Source of the DNA: Streptomyces puniciscabiei
Lineage (GTDB): Bacteria; Actinomycetota; Actinomycetes; Streptomycetales; Streptomycetaceae
Direction of reading: 5' to 3'
Assembly: GCF_006715785.1 (NCBI RefSeq)
Contig: NZ_VFNX01000001.1
Location: 5,622,001 to 5,686,000 of the forward strand
Length of the DNA: 64,000 bases
In this document: piece by piece, positions 53,113 to 61,312 of the stretch
Layout of the letters: the number at the start of each line of letters is the position of its first letter
Numbering within the stretch: the stretch's first letter is position 1
The notes under the pieces: model-generated
What the model was told of the DNA's origin: nothing
Databases searched by the model: none
The model's input: only the letters and a program-made list of their open reading frames with translations
Position numbers and translations under genes: made by a program

Positions 53113-53976
53113 CCTGGCCATTTCATTTGGGCAGTCTGCGGTAGCAGATGAGTGTGGCTGCCAGGGCGGTGAAGGCCAGGAAGTGGCTGGCCTTGCGTTC
53201 GTAGCGGCGGTGTAGCCGTCGGCATCCGCTGAGCCAGGCGATGGAGCGTTCGACGACCCACCGGTGTCGGCCCAGATGTTGGGAGCTCTCGACTCCGCGT
53301 CGGGCCATGCGAGGGATGATGCCCTGCGTGCGTAACCATCGCCGCAGGTGAGAGTAGTCGTATCCCTTGTCGCCGTGGAGTTTGGTCGGGCGTCGTCTGC
53401 GGGGTCCGCGTCGGGAGCGGATGGGCGGTATCCCGCGGACGAGGGGCTCGAGGGCCTGGCTGTCGTGCAGGTTGGCGCCGGAGGTGCCGATTGAGAGGGG
53501 TAGCCCGTTCCGGTCGACGATGAGGTGGATTTTCGATCCGGTCTTACCGCGGTCGGTCGGATTCGGTCCCGTCAGTGTCCCCCTTTGACCGCGCGGACAC
53601 TGACGGAGTCAATCGCGCACCGCGACCAGTCCAACTCGCCCTGACCACCCAGTTCGTCGAGCACCAGGCGATGGGGCTTGGCCCACACACGAGCCTCGGA
53701 CCACTCGGTGAACCGCCTGAACGCGGTCACCCCAGACGGGCCGAACCCGGGAGGGAGCTGGTTCCACGTGCAGCCTGACGTGGCCACGAACACGATGGCG
53801 GCCAAGACTTCGCGATCTCCATGGCTTCGACGCCGACCACCACCCTGCGGGCGGGTCGGAGCCGGCGGCGCAACCCGCTGGAACAACTCCCGCAAACGGT
53901 CCGGCACCAACCGCTCGACAAGCTCACTCGCCATCCCGCCAGCATCCCGCAAGATCACACCAAACGAAATGGGCTG
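53113..53976 (-). mobile_element. IS5-family (IS427-type) insertion sequence, about 864 bp
   Basis: Imperfect terminal inverted repeats contain GGCCATTTCATTTGG (53116-53130) and, on the other strand, GCCCATTTCGTTTGG (53960-53974). A TA on each side (53111-53112, 53977-53978) may be the target duplication. The exact outer base is uncertain by a few positions. It contains a two-frame transposase. It abuts the NLR-like gene at one end and the right 25-bp direct repeat at the other. Confidence 0.8.
53123..53934 (-). CDS. IS5-family transposase in two frames joined by -1 frameshifting
   Basis: The upstream frame (53934 to 53572) encodes the DUF4096-type N-terminus (ELVERLVPDRLRELFQRVAP; ATSGCTWNQLPPGFGPSG) and runs to SVSVRAVKGGH before a stop. 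The downstream frame (about 53585 to 53123) continues TLTGPNPTDRGKTGSKIHL, then SGANLHDSQALEPLVRGIPP and HRWVVERSIAWLSGCRRLHR, the catalytic end. The two frames meet at AAAGGGGG (53579-53586), a slippery run suited to -1 frameshifting, as in relatives. ATG 53934 is chosen; GTG 53958 is possible. The element therefore seems intact and not a decayed copy. Confidence 0.85.
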
Positions 53977-54001
53977 TAAGGCCGGACTAACCGGGGGCTC
54001 A
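53977..54001. repeat. right 25-bp direct repeat of the accessory island
   Basis: This copy differs from the left one (47343-47367) only at position 7. It begins exactly at the outer end of the second IS. The sequence after it leads into the end of the TetR gene. Confidence 0.85.
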
Positions 54002-54025
54002 TGCTGCCCACTCCCGGTGACTTCG

Positions 54026-54649
54026 TCACTGCGGGCCGTAGTACAGGCGCAGGAACTCCTCCATCGCCGCGTTGACCCCGGCCCGGTCGCCGGTGGCGAG
54101 CAGGTCGAGCAGCAGACCGCGGACGGTGGCGAGTCCCAGCCTGGCGCGGTGCCGGGCCGTGACGGGATCCGCCCCCGCGCCGGTCTCGGCGGCCACGAGC
54201 GGCTCCAGCCAGTCCGACACGAGCCCTTCGAGGACCGGGACGGCCTCGGGACGGCCGCGCAGCGCGTGTCCGCAGATCTCGAAGAAGAGCCGCTCCTGAC
54301 CGGCCAGCCGAGGGTCCGTCAGCTGCCGCCACAGCAGCCGCGCGACATCGGCGGGCGAGAGTCCGGGCTCCAGGTGGAGCCGGGACAGCAGCTCACGCCG
54401 GCGCCGCTCCGACGCCCGGACGATCTCCACGAGCAGCTGTTCCCTGGAGCCGAAGTAGTGGATCAGCATGCGGTGGCTGACGCCGATCGCGGCGCCGAGG
54501 CGGCGCAGGCTCAGATCCGCGATGCCGTGCGCCGCGACGTGGTCGACAGCCGCGTCCACCAGGCGCGCGCGCCGGTCCCGGTCCGCGCCCTGCCCGGCTT
54601 CGCCCTGCCCGGCCTCGCCCTCGGGATCCGGGTCGCCCGTGTGTGACAC
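54026..54649 (-). CDS. TetR-family transcriptional regulator
   Basis: The product has 207 residues. The N-terminal HTH (AHGIADLSLRRLGAAIGVSH, then RMLIHYFGSREQLL) is typical TetR. The C-terminal ligand domain is LFFEICGHALRGRPEAVPVL-like with a long helical rest. GTG 54649 is preferred to the far-upstream methionines, which overlap the operator. Two identical-form palindromes lie directly before it and end in the start codon of the divergent SRPBCC gene, so it should repress both genes. Its 3' end lies 25 bp from the island's right direct repeat. Confidence 0.9.
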   Translation of the reverse strand: MSHTGDPDPEGEAGQGEAGQGADRDRRARLVDAAVDHVAAHGIADLSLRRLGAAIGVSHRMLIHYFGSREQLLVEIVRASERRRRELLSRLHLEPGLSPADVARLLWRQLTDPRLAGQERLFFEICGHALRGRPEAVPVLEGLVSDWLEPLVAAETGAGADPVTARHRARLGLATVRGLLLDLLATGDRAGVNAAMEEFLRLYYGPQ

Positions 54650-54657
54650 GACGCGAG

Positions 54658-54696
54658 TGTACCCATCGGTACAGGCCACATGTACCGTGTGGTACA
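54658..54696. promoter_or_regulatory. double TetR operator TGTACC-N4-GGTACA
   Basis: Two perfect 16-bp palindromes, 54658-54673 and 54681-54696, have the same arms TGTACC/GGTACA and a centre-to-centre distance of 23 bp, just over two helical turns. The second ends in the A of the SRPBCC start codon. They occupy the whole gap between the divergent genes. Confidence 0.9.
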
Positions 54697-55160
54697 TGAA
54701 GCCTGTCACCGTGTCGATCGACGTGGCACAGACGCCCGAGCAGGTCTACGACTTCCTCGATGTCATGGCTCACCACGAGCGGTTCACCGACCACTACCTG
54801 ACCGGCTGGCGTTACAGCGGCCCCCGCCGGGGTGTCGGCTCAGGTGCCGCGGTCACCGCCGCACTGGGCGGTGTGCGGACCGACGTCACCATCGAGGTGG
54901 TCGAGGCCGAGGCGCCGCGACGGATCGTCGAACGCAACGTCAGCGCGGCCGGCCGCCGCCAGGCCCATGGCACCTACGTCATCGCCCCCCTGCCCGCGGG
55001 CGGGAGCCGTGTCTCGTTCACCTACACCTGGGCCCGCGCCCCGCTGGCCGACCGGCTGCTCGCCCCCGTCGTGCGGACCGCCATGCGGCGCGCCAATCGC
55101 ACGGTCATGCGGCGCCTGGCCACCGAACTGGCTCACCACGTCCGCACCACCGGATCCTGA
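54696..55160 (+). CDS. SRPBCC (START-like) domain protein
   Basis: This 154-residue hydrophobic-cavity protein reads VSIDVAQTPEQVYDFLDVMA, GVGSGAAVTAALGG and GSRVSFTYTWARAPLADRLL, the pattern of polyketide-cyclase-like SRPBCC proteins. These bind lipids, polyketides or other small hydrophobic ligands. The ATG is the last base of the operator plus two, so no ribosome site can exist and the transcript is probably leaderless. Control by the divergent TetR regulator is very likely. Confidence 0.88.
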   Translation: MKPVTVSIDVAQTPEQVYDFLDVMAHHERFTDHYLTGWRYSGPRRGVGSGAAVTAALGGVRTDVTIEVVEAEAPRRIVERNVSAAGRRQAHGTYVIAPLPAGGSRVSFTYTWARAPLADRLLAPVVRTAMRRANRTVMRRLATELAHHVRTTGS

Positions 55161-55176
55161 CGGATAGCGTGCGTCC

Positions 55177-55635
55177 ATGATCGAAGAGAACCCGGAGCGT
55201 GTGCGGCCGGCCGTCGCCGAGGAGGTGCCGGCCGTCAAGGCGGTGACGGACGCGGCCTACCACCACTACATCGAGCGCATCGGTGTGGTGCCGCAGCCCA
55301 TGGAGGCGGACCACGCCGCGAACGTGGCCGCCGGCAAGGTGTTCGTCACCGGGGAACCCGTCGACGGACTGGTCGTGGTCGAGGCGTTCGCCGGCCACCT
55401 CTTCCTGGACAGCATCGCCGTCCATCCCGACGCCCACGGCCGGGGCGTCGGACGGCGGCTCCTGCACTTCGTCGACGCACGCGCGCGTCAGCTGGGTCTC
55501 GGCGAGATCAGGCTCTACACGAACGCGTTGATGTGGGAGAACCAGAAGATCTATCCGAAGTACGGATACGAGGTCGTGGAACGCCGTGTCGACGGGCCCT
55601 ACGACCGGATCCACTACCGCAAGCGGCTGGAGTGA
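55177..55635 (+). CDS. GNAT-family N-acetyltransferase
   Basis: The 152-residue protein has the acetyl-CoA-binding core LDSIAVHPDAHGRGVGRRLL (motif A, R-x-x-G-x-G/A form) and motif B LYTNALMWENQKIYPKYGYE. The substrate amine is unknown. It follows the SRPBCC gene by 16 bp, so it may be transcribed with it under the same TetR regulator. Confidence 0.92.
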   Translation: MIEENPERVRPAVAEEVPAVKAVTDAAYHHYIERIGVVPQPMEADHAANVAAGKVFVTGEPVDGLVVVEAFAGHLFLDSIAVHPDAHGRGVGRRLLHFVDARARQLGLGEIRLYTNALMWENQKIYPKYGYEVVERRVDGPYDRIHYRKRLE

Positions 55636-55648
55636 CGGCCGCGGCGGG

Positions 55649-55783
55649 TCAGCCGTCGGGCCACCAGGTGCGCGCGATGTCCTTGCGCACCTCGGGTCGT
55701 CCCGCGGGGCGGTCCTCCGCCTCGTCGCGGAGCCGGCGGCTGTCCGTCTTCTTCAGGGGCTTCTGCACGGTGACGCGGCGCAT
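55649..55783 (-). CDS. small conserved basic protein (44 aa)
   Basis: The minus strand encodes a 44-residue protein beginning MRRVTVQKPLKKTDSRRLRD and ending DIARTWWPDG. GGAGG lies 4 nt before the ATG, and third codon positions are almost all G or C. I recall similar short proteins in other streptomycetes but no function. It is highly charged, without signal or membrane segment. The downstream gap 55784-55962 contains nothing else recognisable. Confidence 0.6.
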   Translation of the reverse strand: MRRVTVQKPLKKTDSRRLRDEAEDRPAGRPEVRKDIARTWWPDG

Positions 55784-55962
55784 GGCTGCCTCCTTCAGTG
55801 CCTACCGGGTTTCCGCGTTGTCACGGTGGTAGACGCTTTTGGCGAGAGTTCCTCATCGGAGCCGGGTTGTCAGTGGCGGCTGTCACTCTTCGGGTACGAC
55901 GAGCACGCGTGAGGGCACGGTTGCGGTGCGTACTCGAAGGGGTGCCAAGCTGACCGAGCGTG

Positions 55963-56463
55963 TCAGACCAGCAACCCTTCGAAGCCACCGGTGCGGGCCA
56001 GCCGCTCCAGTTCGTCCAGGGCGGCCACGGCGGCGGACGCGGCCTCCGGGTCCGTCTCCGTCAGGCCGCTCTCGGCGAACTCGTCCTCGTCCAGCCGCCG
56101 TACGTCCGCGCCGTCGGCGGAGCGCCACAGGTCCAGGTCGAGGTCCTCCACGACCAGTTCGCCGTCGGTGCGGACGGCCGGCCGGGTGATGTCGCAGTAC
56201 CAGCCCTTCAGGGTGCCGTCGGCGGCGCGCACCTCCTTCACCGAGTACCAGCGGTTCCGCCAGTAGTACTCGGTGAAGACGTCGCCCGCCTCGAAGCGGA
56301 CGAAGCCGAAGTCGCGGACGCCGGAGCCCGCCCAGGGCGCGCGTACGGCGATGCGGGTGCCGTCGTCCCGGAGCAGCCCGGCCGGGTAACGGATCTTCGT
56401 CCGGCCCGCCTTGACCAGGACGATCTCCAACCGGGCCGTCGGTTCAGCCGAGTTCGCGGACAT
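55963..56463 (-). CDS. DUF402 (FomD-like) protein
   Basis: The 166-residue protein shows the DUF402 core: FTEYYWRNRWYSVKEVRAADG, WYCDITRPAVRTDGELVVED, LDLDLWRSADGADVRRLDED. Members with known activity hydrolyse nucleoside diphosphates or FomD-type CMP conjugates with divalent metal, using these carboxylates. The ATG lies inside the 3' end of the GNAT gene (20-bp overlap), so the two are coupled. Confidence 0.88.
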   Translation of the reverse strand: MSANSAEPTARLEIVLVKAGRTKIRYPAGLLRDDGTRIAVRAPWAGSGVRDFGFVRFEAGDVFTEYYWRNRWYSVKEVRAADGTLKGWYCDITRPAVRTDGELVVEDLDLDLWRSADGADVRRLDEDEFAESGLTETDPEAASAAVAALDELERLARTGGFEGLLV

Positions 56464-57373
56464 AGCGCACCTCCGTGGCGCAGATCTCGTATCCGAGCCA
56501 TGCGTTGACCGCGAGCATCGGGCCGTTGCCGGTGTCGTTGCCCGTGAGCGCCTCCGTGCAGCCGGCGGCGCGGGCGCGGTGCAGTGCGTGGACCTTGGCG
56601 AGCTTGGCCAGCCCCCGCCCGCGGTACGCCCGCGCGGTGCCGGTCATGGCGGTGCCGTACCGGGAACCGCCGTCGGTGTAGGCCACGCTGAAGGCGGCGG
56701 GCCGGCCGTCGGCCAGCACGACGGTGGTCAGCTCACGGTTGAGCAGCGGGTGCTCCCAGGTCTCCTCGATCCAGGCCTGGTAGTCGGTGAACTCCGTGTC
56801 CACGTCACTCGGTTCGTCCGCCGTCGTCTCCGCGTCCAGCTCGAACAACGGGCGCGGGTCGGCCACGAAGTCGGCGGCCGTACGCACGTCGACGCCGGCC
56901 GGGGGAGCCGGCAGGGGCGGCAGCGCGGTCCGGGCCAGATCCAGGCGCAGGAAATGGGCGGACCGCCCGGGCCCGTAGCCGCGCCGTTCGGCGAAGGCCC
57001 GGTTGGCCGGCTCGTCCAGCAGCCAGGCGAACAGCTTCGTCGCCCCGTGTCGGGCCAGGTGCTCCTCGGCCGCACGGACCAGCAGGCCGCCCGCGCCGCG
57101 CCGCGTCCGGTCCGGGCGCACATAGATGTTGAGCAGCCCGTGACCCGGCTCCGGGCTGTCGTGCGCGAGGGCCACCTGCGCGGTGCCGATGACCTCGCCG
57201 TCCTCCTCCGCGACCAGGGATCTGAACCGGGCCTCGGGCGGTGTACGGGTGAGGTGGTGGAGGATGGCGTCCGGGGGCCACAGGATGTAGGGCAGGGCGA
57301 GATGCCGTACCCGGGCGAAGGCCTCGACATCGGATCGGTCGGCGGGGCGCAGGTCGCGCACGATCACTGTCAT
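56444..57373 (-). CDS. two-domain GNAT acetyltransferase
   Basis: The 309-residue protein contains two GNAT folds. The first has LLNIYVRPDRTRRGAGGLLV and the second has TGTARAYRGRGLAKLAKVHA and NGPMLAVNAWLGYE. Both keep the acetyl-CoA pyrophosphate loop, though tandem GNATs often have only one working site. The arrangement resembles mycothiol synthase-type doubles, but that enzyme's characteristic features are not evident. Transcribed with the DUF402 gene, which overlaps its end. Confidence 0.85.
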   Translation of the reverse strand: MTVIVRDLRPADRSDVEAFARVRHLALPYILWPPDAILHHLTRTPPEARFRSLVAEEDGEVIGTAQVALAHDSPEPGHGLLNIYVRPDRTRRGAGGLLVRAAEEHLARHGATKLFAWLLDEPANRAFAERRGYGPGRSAHFLRLDLARTALPPLPAPPAGVDVRTAADFVADPRPLFELDAETTADEPSDVDTEFTDYQAWIEETWEHPLLNRELTTVVLADGRPAAFSVAYTDGGSRYGTAMTGTARAYRGRGLAKLAKVHALHRARAAGCTEALTGNDTGNGPMLAVNAWLGYEICATEVRYVRELG

Positions 57374-57444
57374 GGGCAGGCACGGTAGGCGCAGGCGTAC
57401 CGGGGATGCCTCTTATTTTCCGCCGGGTACGGGACAATCGGCCC

Positions 57445-57813
57445 GTGAGCCTGAAGATCCGCATCGATGACAGCGCGCCCCCGTACGAGCAGGTGCGGGC
57501 GCAGATTTCCGAGCAGGCGCGGTCCGGGGCACTGCCGGTGGGATACCGGTTGCCGACCGTGCGGGGGCTGGCCGAGTCCCTGGGCCTCGCGGTGAACACG
57601 GTGGCCAAGGCGTACCGGGCGCTGGAGAGCGACGGGGTGATCGAGACGCGGGGACGCAACGGAACGTTCGTGGCCGCCGCCGGCTCGGCCGCGGAGCGTG
57701 AGGCCTCCCTGGCCGCTCAGGCGTATGTGGAGCGGGTGCGGAGGCTGGGGCTGGGGGAGTCCGAGGCGCTGGCCGCCGTGCGCGATGCCCTGCGGGCGGC
57801 TTACGGGGAGTAG
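57445..57813 (+). CDS. GntR-family regulator, YtrA type
   Basis: The product (122 residues) consists of a winged-helix GntR domain (PPYEQVRAQISEQARSGALP, LPTVRGLAESLGLAVNTVAK, YRALESDGVIETRGRNGTFV) plus a short helical tail, as in the YtrA subfamily that usually controls ABC exporters. GTG 57445 lies 6 nt after GACAAT, a possible -10, so the mRNA may be leaderless. No transporter gene is adjacent. It is convergent with the DUF72 gene and divergent from the GNAT pair. Confidence 0.9.
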   Translation: MSLKIRIDDSAPPYEQVRAQISEQARSGALPVGYRLPTVRGLAESLGLAVNTVAKAYRALESDGVIETRGRNGTFVAAAGSAAEREASLAAQAYVERVRRLGLGESEALAAVRDALRAAYGE

Positions 57814-57851
57814 GGGGTTCGCGGGTTTCGGGCGGAGGCGGCCGGCGGCGG

Positions 57852-58622
57852 TCACCGGACTTCGGCAGGTTCCGGGACCCGTGTCACCGTCAGCCCAGCC
57901 CGTCCCGCCGCTCTCCCGAACGTCACCGCGTCCCGCACCGCCGCACCCCCCGGATCGTTGTTGAAGTACGCGTACACGTCCGCCGCCTGCTCCCATGTCG
58001 TCGCGATGCGGTCGACCCATGTCTCCAGGGACCGCTTGCCGTAGCGCGGCCAGGGGCGGGCCCGGCCCTGGTGGAAGCGGACGTAGCCCCAGTCGGTGGT
58101 GCGCCACAGCGGGGTGACCGGGCGGGCCAGGACGTCCGCCCAGCACAGGGCCGCGCCACGGGCCGACAGGACGTCCCGCACCTCGGGCGTCCACCAGGAG
58201 TCGTGGCGCGGCTCGACCGCGACCCGCGTACCGGACGGGAAGCAGGCCAGGCAGGCGTCCAGCAGCATGGGGTCGGCGCGCAGGGTCGGGGGGAGCTGGA
58301 GGAGGACGGGACCCAGGCGGTCGCCGAGGCCGGCCGCGTGGCTCATCAGGCGGTCGACCGGCTCCTCGGGATCCTTCAGGCGCTTGATGTGGGTCAGATA
58401 GCGGCTGGCCTTGACCGCGACCACGAAGTCCTCCGGCACCCGGTCCCGCCACGCCTCGAAGTTCTCACGCGAGGGAAGACGGTAGAACGCGTTGTTGACC
58501 TCCACCGTCGCGAAGAGGCGTGTGTACTCCTCAAGCCACAGCCGCGCCGGGACCCCGGCCGGATAGACGAGGTCCCGCCAGTCCTTGTACTGCCACCCGG
58601 AGGTGCCGACGAACCAGGTCAC
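57852..58622 (-). CDS. DUF72 (YecE-like) protein
   Basis: This 256-residue TIM-barrel-like protein has the family start VGTSGWQYKDWRDLVYP, then EVNNAFYRLPSRENFEAWRD, GPVLLQLPPTLRAD and AVEPRHDSWW, and the end YAYFNNDPGGAAVRDA. No enzymatic role is settled for the family. It reads away from the AAA ATPase gene's 3' end (15 bp), so these two may be one transcript. Confidence 0.93.
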   Translation of the reverse strand: MTWFVGTSGWQYKDWRDLVYPAGVPARLWLEEYTRLFATVEVNNAFYRLPSRENFEAWRDRVPEDFVVAVKASRYLTHIKRLKDPEEPVDRLMSHAAGLGDRLGPVLLQLPPTLRADPMLLDACLACFPSGTRVAVEPRHDSWWTPEVRDVLSARGAALCWADVLARPVTPLWRTTDWGYVRFHQGRARPWPRYGKRSLETWVDRIATTWEQAADVYAYFNNDPGGAAVRDAVTFGRAAGRAGLTVTRVPEPAEVR

Positions 58623-58637
58623 AGCACCATCAAAGCA

Positions 58638-59747
58638 CTACAGGTACAGACCCGCGTCCGCGCCGTCCCGTGCCCCCGGCACCGAGGTCGGTGCCGTGCC
58701 CCGGCGCAGCGCGTACAGCTCGGCCAGCGTCGCCCCGTCCCGGCCGATGGCATCCTCCCGGCCGGGGGCCTCACCGCCGAGCCAGTCCACCGCCTCCCGG
58801 TGGGTCAGCTTGCCCACCTCGATGCGGGCCAGACAGCGGCCGGGGCGGACCACGGCCGGATGCAGGCGCTCCAGGTCCTCGTTGGTGGTGACGCCGACCA
58901 GGACGTTGCGGCCCTGTCCGAGCAGGCCGTCGGTGAGGTTCAGCAGCCGGGACAGGGCCTGGCCCGCCGTGTGCTTGGCCTCGCCGCGGATCAGCTCGTC
59001 GCAGTCCTCCAGCAGCAGCAGACGCCAGCGGCCCTTGCCCGCCGAGTCCTCCTCGCCGATCGCGATGTCCATCAGATAGCCGACGTCGGAGAACAGGCGC
59101 TCGGGATCCAGCACGCAGTCGACCTGGCACCAGTCGCGCCAGGAGCGGGCCAGGGTGCGCAGCGCCGAGGTCTTGCCGGTGCCCGGAGGGCCGTGCAGGA
59201 GGAGCAGACGGCCCGCGATGTCCTCCGGGGTCGTCCCCATCAGGCGGTCCATCGCCTCCGCCACGGGTGCCGTGTAGTTGGGCCGGACCTCGTCCCAGGT
59301 GCCCGCGGAGATCTGCCGGGTGGTGCGGTGCGGGCCGCGCCGGGGGGAGACGTACCAGAAGCCCATGGTGACGTTCTCGGGCTGTGGCTCGGGCTCGTCG
59401 GCGGCGCCGTCCGTGGCCTGGTCGAGGACCTTCTTGGCCAGTTCCGCGCTGGTCGCGGTCACCGTGACGTCCGCGCCGCGGTTCCAGCGGGAGACCAGCA
59501 GGGTCCAGCCGTCGCCCTCGGCGAGGGTGGCGCTGCGGTCGTCGTCCCGGGCGAGCCGGAGCACCCGGGCGCCGTCGGGCAGCAGGGTCGCGCCGGACCG
59601 GACGCGGTCGATGTTCGCCGCGTGCGAGTACGGCTGCTCGCCCGTCGCGAAGCGGCCGAGGAACAGCGCGTCGACGACGTCGGAGGGCGAGTCGGAGTCG
59701 TCGACGTGGAGCCGGATCGGCAGAGCGTCGTGTGGGTTCGCAGACAT
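58638..59747 (-). CDS. AAA-family ATPase with N-terminal DUF5925-like domain
   Basis: The 369-residue protein has a C-terminal AAA module: P-loop LLLHGPPGTGKTS (about residues 182-194), Walker B LLLLEDCDELI and sensor TTNEDLERLHPAVVRPGRC, close to Bcs1/proteasomal-type AAA proteins. The first 150 residues form a separate domain (DVVDALFLGRFATGEQPYSH; GWTLLVSRWNRGADVTVTA) which I associate with DUF5925. ATG 59747 is chosen over a TTG 18 bp upstream. The role is unknown; remodelling of a protein partner is typical of the class. Confidence 0.88.
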   Translation of the reverse strand: MSANPHDALPIRLHVDDSDSPSDVVDALFLGRFATGEQPYSHAANIDRVRSGATLLPDGARVLRLARDDDRSATLAEGDGWTLLVSRWNRGADVTVTATSAELAKKVLDQATDGAADEPEPQPENVTMGFWYVSPRRGPHRTTRQISAGTWDEVRPNYTAPVAEAMDRLMGTTPEDIAGRLLLLHGPPGTGKTSALRTLARSWRDWCQVDCVLDPERLFSDVGYLMDIAIGEEDSAGKGRWRLLLLEDCDELIRGEAKHTAGQALSRLLNLTDGLLGQGRNVLVGVTTNEDLERLHPAVVRPGRCLARIEVGKLTHREAVDWLGGEAPGREDAIGRDGATLAELYALRRGTAPTSVPGARDGADAGLYL

Positions 59748-59877
59748 GCGGCCATGATCCGGCAAGGGTGCGCTCCGCGCACGGCATTTCCACCGCTTGT
59801 CCCGGGTGTTCCCGGACAGCGCCCAGTGTTTCCAAGACCTGCCCGAGCCGTCGGTTCCGCCGTTACTGTTGTCCCCG

Positions 59878-61296
59878 ATGGGACGTCATGGGTGGGAATC
59901 GGATACTCGGCGGTGGCGGCTCACCGCCCTGCTCGGAGTGGGCGCCGCCGTGCTGGCCCTGGCGGTGACCCTGTTCGGCACGCTGTCCGGCGGGCCCAGC
60001 ACGGCCGGCACCATACGCGACGGCGACACGGTGCACGGCAGCCCCGCGAGCCCGAGCGCGAAACCGGAGCCGTACGTCGGCTGGGGCTTCACGCACACCC
60101 AGTACAGCGCCGACGAGGGTGCCGGGGCGGCGACCGCGCGCGTGGGGAAACTGCTCGGGCAGAACGCCGGGCTGGCGCAGAACCAGCACATCATGGGCTG
60201 GGGCGCCGACAACCCCGAACCGGTCAAGGGCCACTACGACTTCGGCGCGCTGGACCGCCGTGTCGACTTCGTGCGCGCCTCCCGCGGCACCCCGGTGATC
60301 ACCCTGTGCTGCTCCCCGGACTGGATGAAGGGCGGCAGTGCCGGGGTGGACAACACGAACTGGAGCCAGGCGGCCCTGGAGACGGCGCCCACGCCCGACC
60401 ACTACCAGGACTTCGCCGACCTCGCCGCCACCGTGGCCCGCCGCTACCCGGACGTGAAGCACTTCATCGTCTGGAACGAGTTCAAGGGCTTCTGGAACGA
60501 CGCCCGGTCCCGCTGGGACTACGAGGGTTACACGAAGCTGTACAACCTCGTGTACCGGGCGCTGAAGAAGGTCGACAAGGACATCATGGTCGGCGGGCCG
60601 TACCTGGTGATGGACAGCGTCGATCCGCGCGACCAGAACGCCTCCGGCGCGCTGAAGGGTCCCTGGGGCGCCATGGACCAGCGGGTGCTCGACGCCTTCT
60701 CCTACTGGAACGCGCACAAGGCGGGCGCCGACTTCACCGTGGTCGACGGCTCCAGCTACACCCGCGACGACGACCTGCTGCCCGACGAGTTCGCGGCCAC
60801 CGACAAGCTGACGGCGGTCAGCGAGTGGGTACGCCGGCAGACCCACGGGCTTCCCCTGTGGTGGGCCGAGTACTACGTGGAGCCCGGCGACGGCAACGAC
60901 GACCGCAAGGGCTGGACCGAGCCGCACCGGGTCGCCGTCCAGGCCACCGGGATGATCGCCATGGTCAAGGGCGGCGCGGAGTCCGGCTTCTACTGGAACC
61001 CGGAGGAGAAGACCGGCACCGGCTGCGCCGGCTGTCTGTGGACGCCCACCGACGGCGGCGGCGGGGGCCAGGCGCTTCCCATGTACGACCTGGTGTCCCG
61101 GTTCGCCAGGGCGTTCCCGCCCGGCACCACGTACGAGACGGTCCAGGTCGCGGCCGACGACGTGCCGGTCGTCAAGGTCCTGGCCAGTGCCAAAACCGTC
61201 CTCGTCGTCAACACGCGGAACCGGACGATCAGCGCCCAGGTGGACGGCAAGCGGTTCGACATGCGGCCGTACGAGGTGAAGTGGCTCGACCGCTGA
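59878..61296 (+). CDS. membrane-anchored GH39-like glycoside hydrolase
   Basis: The 472-residue protein has one N-terminal membrane anchor (RWRLTALLGVGAAVLALAV) and an outward-facing catalytic domain. The clan GH-A pattern is clear: acid/base Glu201 in HFIVWNEFKGFW and nucleophile Glu331 in LPLWWAEYYVEPG, with GWGFTHTQYSADEGAG at the domain start. GH39 members are beta-xylosidases or iduronidases, and related bacterial proteins trim exopolysaccharide. ATG 59878 has no ribosome site but follows TACTGT by 7 nt, a leaderless pattern. It converges at 16 bp with a flippase/glycosyltransferase-like gene, so an exopolysaccharide role is inferred. Confidence 0.83.
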   Translation: MGRHGWESDTRRWRLTALLGVGAAVLALAVTLFGTLSGGPSTAGTIRDGDTVHGSPASPSAKPEPYVGWGFTHTQYSADEGAGAATARVGKLLGQNAGLAQNQHIMGWGADNPEPVKGHYDFGALDRRVDFVRASRGTPVITLCCSPDWMKGGSAGVDNTNWSQAALETAPTPDHYQDFADLAATVARRYPDVKHFIVWNEFKGFWNDARSRWDYEGYTKLYNLVYRALKKVDKDIMVGGPYLVMDSVDPRDQNASGALKGPWGAMDQRVLDAFSYWNAHKAGADFTVVDGSSYTRDDDLLPDEFAATDKLTAVSEWVRRQTHGLPLWWAEYYVEPGDGNDDRKGWTEPHRVAVQATGMIAMVKGGAESGFYWNPEEKTGTGCAGCLWTPTDGGGGGQALPMYDLVSRFARAFPPGTTYETVQVAADDVPVVKVLASAKTVLVVNTRNRTISAQVDGKRFDMRPYEVKWLDR

Positions 61297-61312
61297 TCCG
61301 GCCGAGCCGCCC

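Noticed and set aside
47343..54001. Composite transposon formed by the two IS elements
   Set aside because: The two IS elements belong to different IS5 subgroups with different ends, so they cannot mobilise the middle as one unit. The 25-bp direct repeats are a better boundary.
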